Shown: positions 43,904 to 53,974, counted from the stretch's first letter. The stretch: DNA of 64,000 nucleotides from Lentisphaeria bacterium (GCA_017507125.1 JAFWBQ010000055.1:1-64000); one strand, 5' to 3'. The notes: generated by a model not told the origin, from the sequence alone. Made by a program: numbers and translations.

Positions 43904-45856
43904 TCAGCTGAGCCGGTAGATACCGACAGTACCCGTTTCCTGCTGACAGGCGGTTTCAACCACATTTCCGTCGGCATAGAAAGCGATGGGCTCCCACATG
44001 CCGCAGGAGGAGAGCCGCTCCACCTGCCGGGGCGCTTTTTCAACAGCGAGCCTGATCTTGAGGGGGTCGGCGGAATAGTTGAAAACAGCGCAGACCAGTG
44101 CGCCGTCGGGCATGAAGCCGCAGTTGATGCGGGCATCCTGCTGCTCAAGGAGATAGCAGGGAACGCCGCCGAGCCGCCTGAGAAACTCTGTATACACTTC
44201 CTTTCTGCCGGGGTTGAGAACGTGCATATAGTGCCACTCTTTGATGTTCATGGCAGTAACGATCACTTTGCCGCCGGAAGCATTGGTGAAAAAGGTGCTG
44301 CCCGGCATGGTGAACTCTGAAGCGCCCCCTTTGTACTGGGAGAAGAAAACTTCGCTCAAAACTTCACTTCCGGGAAGAGCTTTCAGCACAGGGGTATTGT
44401 TGGCGGCAAGGAATCCCATTCTGATGCCGGTGCTTTTCTGAACTTCCACATTGCCCCGGGGCGCGGTTTCAAGAGCTTCAGCGCCCATCATGGCGCCGAA
44501 TCCCCGCGCCGTCAGTTTCACTGCGGCGGCACCGTCGATCAGAGCGGCACCTGAAAGCATTTCACGGATCTCTTCATCGGTGTAATAGTCGCTCTGACCG
44601 CCGTTCAAAAGAGAGATGCCCCCTTTGAAAGCGGTATCTTCATAACGGACCGGGAATCCCATCTTGCCGAAGCAGCAGCTGTTCCAGTCGCCTCCGTTGA
44701 AGAAATATTGTCCTCTGACCGGGTAAGGCTCTCTGTCAAGAGCAGGCACATGGATGACACCGCCCGCCGGAGTCCAGTTTTTGCGGATATGGAGCACCTG
44801 ACGGTAGAAGTACTGGTTTTCACTCAGGATCTTTTCATAGGGACGGGAAACTTCACGCAGGGGATATGCCCCCTGATCCAGCCACAGTTTGCCGCCGTCA
44901 AGCCCCATAAGGAGTCCGCTTGTGATGTGCTGGTGCATGGTGCGGGCGGATTTGCTGTAACGGTTGTGGGGACAGGTGTCGGATTCATCAAGGAGTTTGA
45001 ATCCCCACTTGCGGGCGTTGACCACCTGAAATCCGGTTGAAGCGTTGCGCCACACCTCTTCTTTGGGGGCTCCTTCAAGATAATAGGCGTTGCTGATCCG
45101 CAGGAAAGGCTCCGTTCCCCCGGCAAGGACCCGGGTTTCCATTTCCGCATAATCGTAGCGGGTGGAAACGATACAGCACCCGCAGGAAATGGAAGGATCA
45201 ATGGAATCAATGGCTTTACGCATGGTTTGAGAGAGTTTTTCCATGGCGTTGATCTGAGCCTTTTCAAAGGCAATGGCAACAGGGTCATGGGGAGCGGCAT
45301 TGGTGATGGCGTCAGCCAGCTCCTGCCGGGTATATTCTCTGCCCAGCATTTCAGAAACCATCTTCACATGGCGGTCGCAGTAACAGGTTCCGTCAAACAT
45401 CCGCATATCATCATCGCCGAGGGTGAAGGCAGGTCTCTCTTCGCAGAGCGTTGCGATGCAGTTGTAAATGTAGTCCAGAAATCTCTGATCCAGGGGGCAG
45501 CAGCGGTGGGTTTCAGAGCCGTCTGCTTTAAGGATCTTATCAGCTTCAATGCCGCACTGGGGGGCAAGGTTCCAGTATCCGCCGTGTCCCAGAGTGGTCT
45601 GAAAAAGGATACCCAGACGGATCTCTTTTTCACCGGCAAGCAGAGCTTTCAGTTTGCGGAATGTCTCTTTCTGGATCTTCACCTTATCATAGATATCATC
45701 CCCCTGAGGGTGGAGAGGAAAGCTCATGGCGTAATCGGTGATGCCGGTCTTTTTGAAACGTTCAGCGATCAGTTGGGCAAGATACTCCTCCTCCCCCGGA
45801 AAATGGGGAATGATGGAAACAAAAAAGGGTTTGGGCAAATTGACAGAATTATTCAT
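43904..45856 (-). CDS. large uncharacterised protein, possibly glycosidase-like
   Basis: A 650-residue protein starting at ATG 45856 (MNNSVNLPKPF) behind AAAGGATC; a longer ORF start at 45898 is not needed. The N-terminal two thirds read like a TIM barrel (FVSIIPHFPGEEEYLAQLIAER; TLGDDDMRMFDGTCYCDRHV with acidic pairs; LLDESDTCPHNRYSKSARTM). The C-terminus is beta-rich (ALVCAVFNYSADPLKIRLAV). I do not recognise the family; GH42/GH-A-like enzymes are the best comparison. It lies between two esterase-like genes and is probably co-expressed. Confidence 0.65.
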   Translation of the reverse strand: MNNSVNLPKPFFVSIIPHFPGEEEYLAQLIAERFKKTGITDYAMSFPLHPQGDDIYDKVKIQKETFRKLKALLAGEKEIRLGILFQTTLGHGGYWNLAPQCGIEADKILKADGSETHRCCPLDQRFLDYIYNCIATLCEERPAFTLGDDDMRMFDGTCYCDRHVKMVSEMLGREYTRQELADAITNAAPHDPVAIAFEKAQINAMEKLSQTMRKAIDSIDPSISCGCCIVSTRYDYAEMETRVLAGGTEPFLRISNAYYLEGAPKEEVWRNASTGFQVVNARKWGFKLLDESDTCPHNRYSKSARTMHQHITSGLLMGLDGGKLWLDQGAYPLREVSRPYEKILSENQYFYRQVLHIRKNWTPAGGVIHVPALDREPYPVRGQYFFNGGDWNSCCFGKMGFPVRYEDTAFKGGISLLNGGQSDYYTDEEIREMLSGAALIDGAAAVKLTARGFGAMMGAEALETAPRGNVEVQKSTGIRMGFLAANNTPVLKALPGSEVLSEVFFSQYKGGASEFTMPGSTFFTNASGGKVIVTAMNIKEWHYMHVLNPGRKEVYTEFLRRLGGVPCYLLEQQDARINCGFMPDGALVCAVFNYSADPLKIRLAVEKAPRQVERLSSCGMWEPIAFYADGNVVETACQQETGTVGIYRLS

Positions 45857-45869
45857 TTTCAAAGATCCT

Positions 45870-47822
45870 TTATACTTCAGGAATGGGTTCGTTGACAAAG
45901 TTGATGATGTTCAAATTTTTTTCTTTACCGACAGTTTCATAAATTTCAGGCAGGTCGGTGATTTTGAGGACTCCCGGCACCATACAGGATTGGGGCCATG
46001 CGGTGACGCGTTTCTGAACCATGGAGATCCATGACGCAGGGGCGTCATGCAATGTGACGGATTCAATTTTCTCAGAGAGAAGCGCCGCAAGGATCCCCGG
46101 AACCACACCCTGCCCCCGGGCAATGAGGTGCAGATGCTGAACACCCGCAGATTTTGCATATTCAACAGCACTCAGCACATCCAGCACCCGGCGCGCCGCC
46201 ATGGATGAACCGAACATGAGTTCAATGCCGTCATAGTGATAGTCCTGATTGAAAACGGTGCAGAATTTGCGGTATTCACTGCCGAAACTGCCGGTCTGAG
46301 CCAGAGATTCGCCCATGTTGCGGAAATCAAAGCCTGCCATGATCTCTTCCGGATCGCGGTCATACTTGAGGACCTCGCTTCCCGCGTCAAGATGAGGCAG
46401 ATAAAGAGTCATTTTTTCAAGGGCGGGGAAATGACGGTATGCCCGTTCAGCATTGATCTTCAATGTCCCGAAAACGCCCGGTTCCGTTTCAATGCCGAAA
46501 CGGGAAAAGACAGAGCGCTCAGGGGTTATGGAAGGACAGCTGATGGGGGGCAGATGGCGGCAGTAGGGCAAGGGGATCTCCCGGGGGAGTCCCAGAAGTT
46601 TTGTCATTTCCTCTTTCAGTTCAGCGGTGGAGAGTTTTTTTCTTGACTCAGCCATTTCAAGTGCGGATCTTTCAAGAAGTTTGTGCAGAGTTGCAAGCTC
46701 GCTGCGGCTGGTCAGAAGCTGTCCGGAAGCGGTGCAGAAAGTCTCCTGAGGCGTAAAGGTTTTCAAATCTTCAGGCTCAGGAGCAGAGGGCATTCCGGCG
46801 TGGGTTCCGAAAAAATGATACATCGCCTCCCGGTTTTCAATGGAGTATCCGTGATCGGTGGGACCGATGAAGAGCTGCAGATTTTCCTCGGCGCCCAGAA
46901 GTTTGTAAACTTTACGGGCATTTTCAAAGGTTTCTTTCAATCCCCGGGCGTCAAAGAAGTCGTTTTTCTGCCCCAGAAGGAGTACCGGGCGGGGGGCATA
47001 GGCAAGGATCAGATCCCCCATTTCACATCCTTTGCCCAGGATCCCCGGAACCATCTGTTCGGCGTCGGCGACCAGTTCATTTTCAAAGTTCCGCTGCCAG
47101 CTGGTGACATAACAGCTGGGGGCCGCCATGGTGAAGCGGCTGTCAAGAGCCTGCACAAAGGCGGTCATGGTGCCGCCGCCGGAGTTGCCGGTGATGCCGA
47201 TGCGCTCCGGATCCACTTCACTGCGTGAAAAAAGATAATCCAATCCTCTGAGAGCATCGTATGCCCGCCATGCCCCCAGAAATTCTCCGCAGAGCCGCAG
47301 CTGTTTCCCCATCATGGTGTGTTCCGATGTGCAGCCGCTGATGTGCTTGGCATGGGGGACATCAAGGAACTGTTTTCTTTCGCCCTGACTCACAGGATCG
47401 ACCAGCAGCACAACATATCCCTGCAGCACCAGATTCAGAGCTGCCCGCTGATAGTTTTCACATGCCTTGCCTTCGCCGCTGTGTCCGCAGAGAAAGAGGA
47501 CGCCCGGATGTTTCCCCGGCGTGTCAGGCAGATAGAGATTGGCGGTGACAGGAAAGGAGGGACGGCTGAAATAAATGATCTTTTCGATCCGGAATCCTTC
47601 TTTTTCAACAACGCCGCAAAGTTCTGTTTCAGGGACGCTTCTGTCAGAAGGCATGGGGAAACAGCTCTGCACTCTGGCGCGGATATCTTCCACATATTTT
47701 ACGGCCTCCTCTCTGTTTGAGAGTGCATCAATACGTTTGGTGCGTGCTTCATTGAGCTTACGCATACGGTTGACGGCATGTTCCTGGATCATATTGCCGT
47801 ATATGGATCGCTGATTATGCAT
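45870..47822 (-). CDS. AXE1-type acetyl-xylan-esterase-like protein, copy A
   Basis: A 650-residue protein starting at ATG 47822 (MHNQRSIYGN) behind AAAGG; upstream residues in the open frame belong to the leader. Residues ~80-400 are an AXE1 fold: PGVLFLCGHSGEGK, VDPVSQGERKQF, nucleophile elbow ITGNSGGGTM, and TDHGYS near the catalytic His. The C-terminal ~200 residues, AAMDEPN-type with LHLIARGQGVVPGILAALLSE and VTLHDAPASW, resemble a second hydrolase fold. It is a clear paralogue of the gene at 48008, and it has its own promoter. No signal peptide. Confidence 0.85.
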   Translation of the reverse strand: MHNQRSIYGNMIQEHAVNRMRKLNEARTKRIDALSNREEAVKYVEDIRARVQSCFPMPSDRSVPETELCGVVEKEGFRIEKIIYFSRPSFPVTANLYLPDTPGKHPGVLFLCGHSGEGKACENYQRAALNLVLQGYVVLLVDPVSQGERKQFLDVPHAKHISGCTSEHTMMGKQLRLCGEFLGAWRAYDALRGLDYLFSRSEVDPERIGITGNSGGGTMTAFVQALDSRFTMAAPSCYVTSWQRNFENELVADAEQMVPGILGKGCEMGDLILAYAPRPVLLLGQKNDFFDARGLKETFENARKVYKLLGAEENLQLFIGPTDHGYSIENREAMYHFFGTHAGMPSAPEPEDLKTFTPQETFCTASGQLLTSRSELATLHKLLERSALEMAESRKKLSTAELKEEMTKLLGLPREIPLPYCRHLPPISCPSITPERSVFSRFGIETEPGVFGTLKINAERAYRHFPALEKMTLYLPHLDAGSEVLKYDRDPEEIMAGFDFRNMGESLAQTGSFGSEYRKFCTVFNQDYHYDGIELMFGSSMAARRVLDVLSAVEYAKSAGVQHLHLIARGQGVVPGILAALLSEKIESVTLHDAPASWISMVQKRVTAWPQSCMVPGVLKITDLPEIYETVGKEKNLNIINFVNEPIPEV

Positions 47823-47883
47823 GAAAGACCTTTCTTTTAACTGAGAAAAAACAAATGCGCCTCTTACCGAAGAGCTGTTGAGT

Positions 47884-47912
47884 AAATTAGCACAAAAGCG
47901 GTGTTTTTTCAA
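47884..47912 (-). promoter_or_regulatory. promoter of the esterase operon at 47.8-40.6 kb
   Basis: Minus strand: TTGAAA (47912-47907), 17 bases, TAATTT (47889-47884). Confidence 0.6.
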
Positions 47913-47944
47913 GTTCAGGAGCCTCTTTTTTCCCCATTTTAAGG

Positions 47945-47989
47945 CAAAAAAGCTCCTTTGCGTTTCTTTTCATTGAAATACAAAGGAGC
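47945..47989 (-). terminator. terminator between the two esterase paralogues
   Basis: Reading the minus strand, a 9-bp stem (47989-47981 with 47960-47952) is followed by seven T (47951-47945). It ends the DUF975-esterase B transcript. Confidence 0.85.
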
Positions 47990-48007
47990 AGCGGCTGCTG
48001 AAAGTGT

Positions 48008-49966
48008 TTACACTTCAGGAATGGGTTCATTGACAAAGTTGACGATTTCAAGAGCTTTTTCGCTCCTGACGGCGTCGTATATTTCAGGCAGGTCGGTAAA
48101 GTTGAGCACTCCGGGCAGCATACAGGACTGGGGCCACCGGGTGATCCGTTTTTTCGCCATGCTCAAATAGGATTCAGGGGCATCCAGCAGCGTCAAACTT
48201 TCCACATCCTCAGAAAGAAGCGCTGCAAAGAGAGCGGGGAAACATCCCAGTCCCCGCGCCATGAGGTGCAGATGCTCTGTGCCGTTTGCCTTGATAAAGG
48301 CGATGGCGCGCAGAGTGTCAAGAACACGGCACCCCAGCATGGAAGAGCCGAACATAAGCTCAATGCTGTCGTAGTGGTACTCCTGATTGTAGGTTGAAGA
48401 AAATTTCCGGTATTCATCCCCGGGAACACCTGTAAGGGTCAGGGACTCCCCGGTGTTCCGGTAGTCAAATCCGGCAAAGATCTCTTCCGCGCCTCTGTCG
48501 ATCTTGAGGACTTCGCTCCCGGCATCCAAATGGGGAAGATAGAGGGTCAGCTTTTCCAGTTTGGGGAAGTGGAAAAAGTAGGAGTCCCTGTTGATCTTCA
48601 AGGTGGTGATGATCCCCTCTTCGCTTTCCAGACCGAACCGGGAAAGGGTGAGGCGCTCGCCGTAGATGGAAGAGGCGTAAAAGGGACGCAGGATGCGGGA
48701 ATAGGGCACTTCAATTTTTTCCGGCAGTTTCAGAGCCTGATACACCTTTTCTTTCAGCACAGGCAGAGAGAGCTTCGGACGGGTCTGAGTCACTCTGTCG
48801 GCTTCGGCGGAAACAAGCTGAGAAACAGTGGCAAGTTCCCTGCGGCTTGTGATGAGCTGCCCGGTGGCGGTGCATTTCAGCTGGGCGTTGCTGAAAGTTT
48901 CTGTTGCGTCGGATTCAACAGTGTCACACTCCACTTTGGCGTGAGCGGCAAAAAACTTATACATCGCCTCCCGGTTTTCAATGGAGTATCCGTGGTTGGT
49001 GGGTCCGATAAAATATTGCAGATTTTCTTCCGCTCCGAGGAGTGTATAGACTTTTTTCGCAAGCGTATAAGTTTCAATAAGTCCCCTGTGGTCAAAGAAG
49101 TCGTTTTTCTGCCCCAAAAGCAGAACGGGCCGGGGCGCCTGAGCAAGGATAAGATCCCCCATTTCACATCCCTGTTCCAGAATACGGGGCGGGATCTGCT
49201 CCACATCGGGGCCGAATTCGTTTTCAATGTTCCGCCGCCAGCTGGTGATGTAGCAGCTGGGCGCCGCCATGGTGAAGCGGTCATCAAGGGCATGGACAAA
49301 ACTGGTGAGGGTTCCGCCGCCGGAGTTGCCGGTAACGCCGACGCGTGAAGGATCAACTTCACTGCGTGAAAGCAGATAGTCAAGACCTTTCAGTGCATCA
49401 TGGGCTCTCCAGTTCCCGAAATAGTCGCCGCAGAGCCGCAGTCCCCGCCCCAGCATGGAGTGTTCACAGCAGCACTGACCATTGATCCCCTGAGCATGGG
49501 GCACATCCACAAACTGCCACCGTTCCCCCTGACTGATGGGGTCGGGAACCAGCACCACATAGCCCTGGAGTGCCAGATTCTGAGCGCCCGCCTGATAGGC
49601 GTCTGCGCCTTTGCCGTTGGCGCTGTGTCCGCAGAGAAAGAGGACTCCCGGATGTTTTCCCGGGGTATTGGGCAGATACAAATTGGCGGTGACAGCAAAG
49701 TTTTCCCGGCTGAAATAGATGATCTTTTCAATGCGGAACTTCTCTCTTTCAATGACGCCGCAAAGTTCAGACTCCGGAACAGAACGGTCCGCAGAGAGAG
49801 AAAAGCAGCTGCGGACTTTGGCGCGGACTTCAGCAACATAGGCTTCGGCGTCGGCGCGGGTCTGCAAGGCATTGATCCGGGCGGTGCGCTTTTCGTTGAG
49901 GGCGCGGATGCGGCGTACAGCATGTTCCTGGATCATGCTGCCGAAAAATGAACGTTGGTTGTGCAT
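48008..49966 (-). CDS. AXE1-type acetyl-xylan-esterase-like protein, copy B
   Basis: A 652-residue paralogue of the gene at 45870, aligned without gaps over long stretches (both start MHNQRS, share SVPE.ELCGV, FRIEKIIYFSR and TANLYLP, and end in NFVNEPIPEV). The nucleophile is Ser215 in VTGNSGGGTL; the His region is TNHGYSIENREAMY. Differences concentrate in surface stretches such as INGQCCCEHS against ISGCTSEHTM, so the two may prefer different acylated sugars. It is co-transcribed with the DUF975 gene, twelve bases upstream, and ends at the terminator at 47945. Confidence 0.85.
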   Translation of the reverse strand: MHNQRSFFGSMIQEHAVRRIRALNEKRTARINALQTRADAEAYVAEVRAKVRSCFSLSADRSVPESELCGVIEREKFRIEKIIYFSRENFAVTANLYLPNTPGKHPGVLFLCGHSANGKGADAYQAGAQNLALQGYVVLVPDPISQGERWQFVDVPHAQGINGQCCCEHSMLGRGLRLCGDYFGNWRAHDALKGLDYLLSRSEVDPSRVGVTGNSGGGTLTSFVHALDDRFTMAAPSCYITSWRRNIENEFGPDVEQIPPRILEQGCEMGDLILAQAPRPVLLLGQKNDFFDHRGLIETYTLAKKVYTLLGAEENLQYFIGPTNHGYSIENREAMYKFFAAHAKVECDTVESDATETFSNAQLKCTATGQLITSRRELATVSQLVSAEADRVTQTRPKLSLPVLKEKVYQALKLPEKIEVPYSRILRPFYASSIYGERLTLSRFGLESEEGIITTLKINRDSYFFHFPKLEKLTLYLPHLDAGSEVLKIDRGAEEIFAGFDYRNTGESLTLTGVPGDEYRKFSSTYNQEYHYDSIELMFGSSMLGCRVLDTLRAIAFIKANGTEHLHLMARGLGCFPALFAALLSEDVESLTLLDAPESYLSMAKKRITRWPQSCMLPGVLNFTDLPEIYDAVRSEKALEIVNFVNEPIPEV

Positions 49967-49978
49967 AAAAAACTTTCC

Positions 49979-50614
49979 TTATTCCTGAACCGGGATCTCC
50001 TCTGCCGGAATTTCCGGTACAGCTGCAGTAAATCCTTTTTCTTCACAGAGGGACAAATAAAATTGCGCGTAAAAGCACATTACGAAAGGTATGAGCCACA
50101 AAAGACCGATACACAGGGTCAGAACGGAAACCAATATGAACACGACTGCCCAAAGCAGTCCGTAACCGAAGAGCCGCCATTTGGCGCCTTTGACAAGTTC
50201 GCAACTCCGCTTCATTGCGCTTTCAGGATCGAGAGAAGGATCATCGACCATGAGAAAAAGAGTCTGAGAGTAACGCAGTGCGGCAATGATCCCCGGCACA
50301 ATAAAAAGCAGCCCCCACAACATTGTAAAGAGAGTCGGCCGTAAAACGCCCCAGACATACCGTCCATATTCATTGAACGGATTGAAAAGTATTCCGAATT
50401 TGATCTCTTTTTCCTGCATGGCAGAAAGAGAGAGCTTGTTCATTCCGGCAGTAAGAGGAGCCAGCAGAACCGCCGCCAGGAATCCGGCGAACTGATTGGC
50501 GCTCCCCATGATCAGGTTGTAGCAGACACTCCCCCCGATCAAAGTCCCCCATTTGCCGCGCATTTTTTGTGAAGTCAACTTGCAGAGAGTAAAAAAACCA
50601 ACTGAATTTCCCAT
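49979..50614 (-). CDS. DUF975-type membrane protein
   Basis: A 211-residue protein with about five transmembrane helices. The conserved block ALRYSQTLFLMVDDPSLDPE, followed by AMKRSCELVKGAKWRLFGYGL, is the DUF975 signature. Its function is unknown. It starts a transcript that continues into esterase copy B twelve bases later. Confidence 0.8.
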   Translation of the reverse strand: MGNSVGFFTLCKLTSQKMRGKWGTLIGGSVCYNLIMGSANQFAGFLAAVLLAPLTAGMNKLSLSAMQEKEIKFGILFNPFNEYGRYVWGVLRPTLFTMLWGLLFIVPGIIAALRYSQTLFLMVDDPSLDPESAMKRSCELVKGAKWRLFGYGLLWAVVFILVSVLTLCIGLLWLIPFVMCFYAQFYLSLCEEKGFTAAVPEIPAEEIPVQE

Positions 50615-50662
50615 AAGCCCCCCCTTGAATTAAGGATTGAAATAACGATTTCCTCAAGAGTT

Positions 50663-50691
50663 AATATACAGCACCAATCTTCTCTTTGCAA
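50663..50691 (-). promoter_or_regulatory. promoter of the DUF975-esterase B transcript
   Basis: Minus strand: TTGCAA (50691-50686), 17 bases, TATATT (50668-50663). Confidence 0.65.
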
Positions 50692-50726
50692 GTTCAAAGA
50701 CCGGTTTTCAGAAAAGTTTCTTCGCC

Positions 50727-51635
50727 TCAGGCTCTGCCGGAGCGGGCATTCAGACCGTATTTCTGCAAGATGGCGGCGGCAGCGGCGATCTTTTCCTCTG
50801 AGGGGGATTCTGCCTCAGGCATGGTGTCGGAGATCCGGAGCGCCCGATACTTGTTTCTTGCCAGAGCATGATAGGGGAGCAGTTTCACAGATTCAATACA
50901 AAGTCCGCCCAGAAAAGCGCCTGTGGCTTCCATATTTCCGTCGGAGTCATTGCACCCCGGCACAAAGGGAATGCGGATCTCTATTCTTGCTCCGTTGGCT
51001 GAAAGGAACTCCAGATTCGCCTTTATCAATTCATTGGACTGCCCCGTAAGGCGTTTGTGCATCATAGAGTCTGCGTGTTTGAAATCCACCAGAAACATAT
51101 CGGTAACTTCAAGGGCCTCTTCAAGAGTTTTCTGCGGCACAAAAGCACAGGTATCAAGGGCGGTATGGATCTTCTCTTTTTTGAGAGCTTTGAAAAGAGA
51201 GAGTGTAAACTCTTTCTGCATCAGAGGCTCCCCACCTGAAACGGTGACGCCTCCGTTGGAGTTTTCATAAAAATCCCGGTCTTCAAGAGCAAGGGCGAAC
51301 GCCTCTTCAACAGTGACCTCTCTGCCGTAAAGTTTCATGGCGCTCACAGGGCACACTTCTTCGCATTTGCCGCACGCCTGACAGGAGTCCCCGTCAAAAA
51401 GGTGTTGCCCCTCTTCAAAGCTGTGCGCGGCTGCGGGACAGACCGCCCGGCAACTGCCGCAGCTGCGGCACAGATCTTTGTAAAAACCTGTCTGAGGCAG
51501 CGGGGAGGTGCTTTCAGGATTGTGGCACCAGATGCACTTCAAGGGACATCCCTTGGTGAAAAAGGCGGTACGGATCCCGGGGCCGTCGTGGACGGCAAAA
51601 CGTTTGGTATCAAGAAGAATGCCTGTGATCGCCAT
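50727..51635 (-). CDS. glycyl-radical enzyme activase (radical SAM)
   Basis: A 302-residue radical-SAM protein that installs the glycyl radical on its partner. The SAM cluster is TKGCPLKCIWCHN (Cys30, 34, 37 from the chosen start), and an inserted ferredoxin-like part adds two CxxCxxCxxxC clusters (CRSCGSCRAVCP; CQACGKCEEVCP), typical of activases outside the classical PflA. GGEPLMQKEF follows. The stop of the GRE gene (TAATG) overlaps an ATG at 51641. I prefer ATG 51635 because GGAG is then eight bases away. Confidence 0.9.
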   Translation of the reverse strand: MAITGILLDTKRFAVHDGPGIRTAFFTKGCPLKCIWCHNPESTSPLPQTGFYKDLCRSCGSCRAVCPAAAHSFEEGQHLFDGDSCQACGKCEEVCPVSAMKLYGREVTVEEAFALALEDRDFYENSNGGVTVSGGEPLMQKEFTLSLFKALKKEKIHTALDTCAFVPQKTLEEALEVTDMFLVDFKHADSMMHKRLTGQSNELIKANLEFLSANGARIEIRIPFVPGCNDSDGNMEATGAFLGGLCIESVKLLPYHALARNKYRALRISDTMPEAESPSEEKIAAAAAILQKYGLNARSGRA

Positions 51636-51640
51636 GGTCA

Positions 51641-53866
51641 TTACTCCGCAATATTTTCCGCCCGCCGGATGTAGGCGTCCTGCTCGCATTTGGGAAGTTC
51701 CACAAAGCGGACGTTCCATCCGCAGACTCTTATTTGCAGATTGGCATATTTCTCAGGTTCAACTTGAGCTTTTTTCAGCGTTTCAGCGTCAAAGATGTTG
51801 AAGTGTATTGCAACGCCCCCTTTGGCAAAGTAGGTGTAGAGCACTCCCCGCAATGCGGCAAGTCCCTCCTCCCCCTGAACTGTGGCAGGGTGCATCATCA
51901 CATCAAGGGGGAAATCCCCGGGAAGATCAAGGGCGTTCATGGTGCAGACGGATTTGATGAGAGCGGTGACGCCGTTTCTGTCCATGCCCATGGTGGGGGA
52001 AAGGTTTTTGGAAAACTCTTCACCGGCAAGGCGTCCGTCAGGGGTGGCGCCGGTTTTTCCGCCCATGGAAATAAACTGCCGGGCGCAGTGTCCTGAGGCT
52101 GCATAAAATCCCTTTCGGGCATTGGGACGCATATTGATCTTGCGTCCGGCGTAATGGGCAAGTATATGGGCGTAGAAATCCACCTCTTCAATGCCGTTGC
52201 CGAACTTGTCTCTGTCAAGCAGGATCCTGGTGCGCAGCTCTTCGGCGCCTGCCCAGTTGTTTTTCAGGATCTCCCGGAACTCCTGCAAAGTCAACTCTTT
52301 TTTCTCAAAGACGAACTTTTTCACCGCCATCAAAGCATCCACCGCCGTACCGATGCCGCAGAGCAGAATGCTTGAAACGTTGTAAACGTTGCCGTTTGAA
52401 AAGGCATCCCTGCCCGTTACAAGACTGTTCAGAGCGGTCACGGAGTAAAGGAGCGACGGATTCACTTCATGAAGATTGGCTTCATTTCCGTCGGCACACT
52501 TGATGATGACTTCAATGATATCGTCAAGATAACGCAGGAAACTTTTGAAAAAGTCGTCAAAGTTTTTGATCTCATCCAGCTTGAGGGCGCCGCAGTTTTC
52601 AACCGTGTATCCTGTTGCGGGGTCTCTGCCGTCGTTGAAAATCAGTTCAAAGATCTTCATAAAATTGGCATGTCCGGCGCCGGTGCCGTTGGCGATGCCC
52701 CGGGCGGCGGTTTCATAGCACCCTGTGACGTTGCATGTGCGCGCCTCTTCTTCGGAGTAGCCGTAACACATCTTTATTTTTCTGATGTTGTCATCAGAAA
52801 CAAAGACCAGACTGCTGTGTCCGTCACGGATCATGCGGAACGCCGTATCAAGAAGTTTCCGGGGCGTATTCTTTGCAACTTTCAGCTGGATCTTGGGGGT
52901 GGGGATGTGCAGTTCATCAAAGACATCAAGGATCAGATAGGAAACATCGTTGTAAAGAGAAGAGCCGTCTTTCGCCGTTCCTCCCAGATAGAAGGGGTGT
53001 CCCCAGTAGTTGTCAATGGAACCCCACTGCATGAGGAAGCAGGTGAGAAACTCCCGCATATCCTCAATGGTGTAGCGTCCTTCTTTCAGATCCCGTTCAT
53101 AGAAAGGCAGCAGCAGATCATCCAGATTCCCCCCCAGAGAGCGGACCTGAAAGTGGTCAATGTGTTCACAGTAGTAAAACTGCACATAAATAAGCATCAG
53201 CACTTCGTAAAAATCCCGTGGCGGTCCCTGCCGGAGCTGTTCAAGGCAGCGGATCTCCCGTTCTATTCTGGGATTTCCGGCGTGGCGGGCGCGGGCAAAA
53301 TCGATCAGTTTCCCCAAATGGTCAAGGAGGGCGTTGACAGTGATCTTCATTCCCTCAAAGTGGGCGGCAACAGCGGGGGTTAAAGTTCCCTTTTCCTCAT
53401 GGAGTTTACGGTACTTTTCAAGGCGTTCCAGCAATCCGGGATACCCCAGTTCCACCATGGCGTCCCAGTCGGGGACGGAGTGGTCAAAGTCTTTCCAGAT
53501 CATGTGAAGTCCGGCGCTGTTCCGGGGCCAGCACATTTCGGCGCGTTCTTTATTGACGGTGGAGTCGACCTCATAGTTCCAGCGTCCCACCAGGGGGGCG
53601 AGAGGACGTTTCTTTCTGTCATAGCATCCGAAACCGGGGAAATCGTCATGGGGATTGACATCAATGAACATCTGCTGACACACATGTTCAAAACAGCGTG
53701 CCTTGATCACAGGCTTGGGCAGATCCTGAAGGGTGAGAGTGTCGGCAAATTCAAGAATATGTTCAATGATCTCTTCCTGGGAGACTCCCGTCCCCTCTTC
53801 AAAAACAGGTTTACGGAACTTGTTGACCAGATATTCACGGTCACTGTCAAATGATGCGTAAAGCAT
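51641..53866 (-). CDS. glycyl-radical enzyme of unassigned substrate
   Basis: A 741-residue member of the pyruvate-formate-lyase superfamily. The thiyl cysteine is Cys383 in VTGCYETAARG, with the neighbouring Glu385 expected of dehydratase/lyase-type GREs rather than true PFL (Cys-Cys). The glycyl-radical loop is IRVCGWNVRF with Gly716. The start is ATG 53866 behind AAAGGAG, not the upstream ATG at 53896. The tyrosine after the Cys (GCYE) differs from the GCVE of diol, choline and hydroxyproline enzymes that I know. No microcompartment shell gene is near. An AraC regulator is divergent. Confidence 0.88.
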   Translation of the reverse strand: MLYASFDSDREYLVNKFRKPVFEEGTGVSQEEIIEHILEFADTLTLQDLPKPVIKARCFEHVCQQMFIDVNPHDDFPGFGCYDRKKRPLAPLVGRWNYEVDSTVNKERAEMCWPRNSAGLHMIWKDFDHSVPDWDAMVELGYPGLLERLEKYRKLHEEKGTLTPAVAAHFEGMKITVNALLDHLGKLIDFARARHAGNPRIEREIRCLEQLRQGPPRDFYEVLMLIYVQFYYCEHIDHFQVRSLGGNLDDLLLPFYERDLKEGRYTIEDMREFLTCFLMQWGSIDNYWGHPFYLGGTAKDGSSLYNDVSYLILDVFDELHIPTPKIQLKVAKNTPRKLLDTAFRMIRDGHSSLVFVSDDNIRKIKMCYGYSEEEARTCNVTGCYETAARGIANGTGAGHANFMKIFELIFNDGRDPATGYTVENCGALKLDEIKNFDDFFKSFLRYLDDIIEVIIKCADGNEANLHEVNPSLLYSVTALNSLVTGRDAFSNGNVYNVSSILLCGIGTAVDALMAVKKFVFEKKELTLQEFREILKNNWAGAEELRTRILLDRDKFGNGIEEVDFYAHILAHYAGRKINMRPNARKGFYAASGHCARQFISMGGKTGATPDGRLAGEEFSKNLSPTMGMDRNGVTALIKSVCTMNALDLPGDFPLDVMMHPATVQGEEGLAALRGVLYTYFAKGGVAIHFNIFDAETLKKAQVEPEKYANLQIRVCGWNVRFVELPKCEQDAYIRRAENIAE

Positions 53867-53974
53867 AGCTCCACTCCTTTCATGGGTTGTCATCATACTT
53901 ATAATATAATATCAACTTCAGGAATATTGAATGAATAAAAAAGAGCAATATTTATACTTTTGTGACTTTGAAGT

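Noticed and set aside
51641-53866. Inactive glycyl-radical enzyme because of the RVCGW loop
   Set aside because: Gly716 and the GC-E cysteine motif are both present, and the neighbouring activase is intact, so activity is likely.
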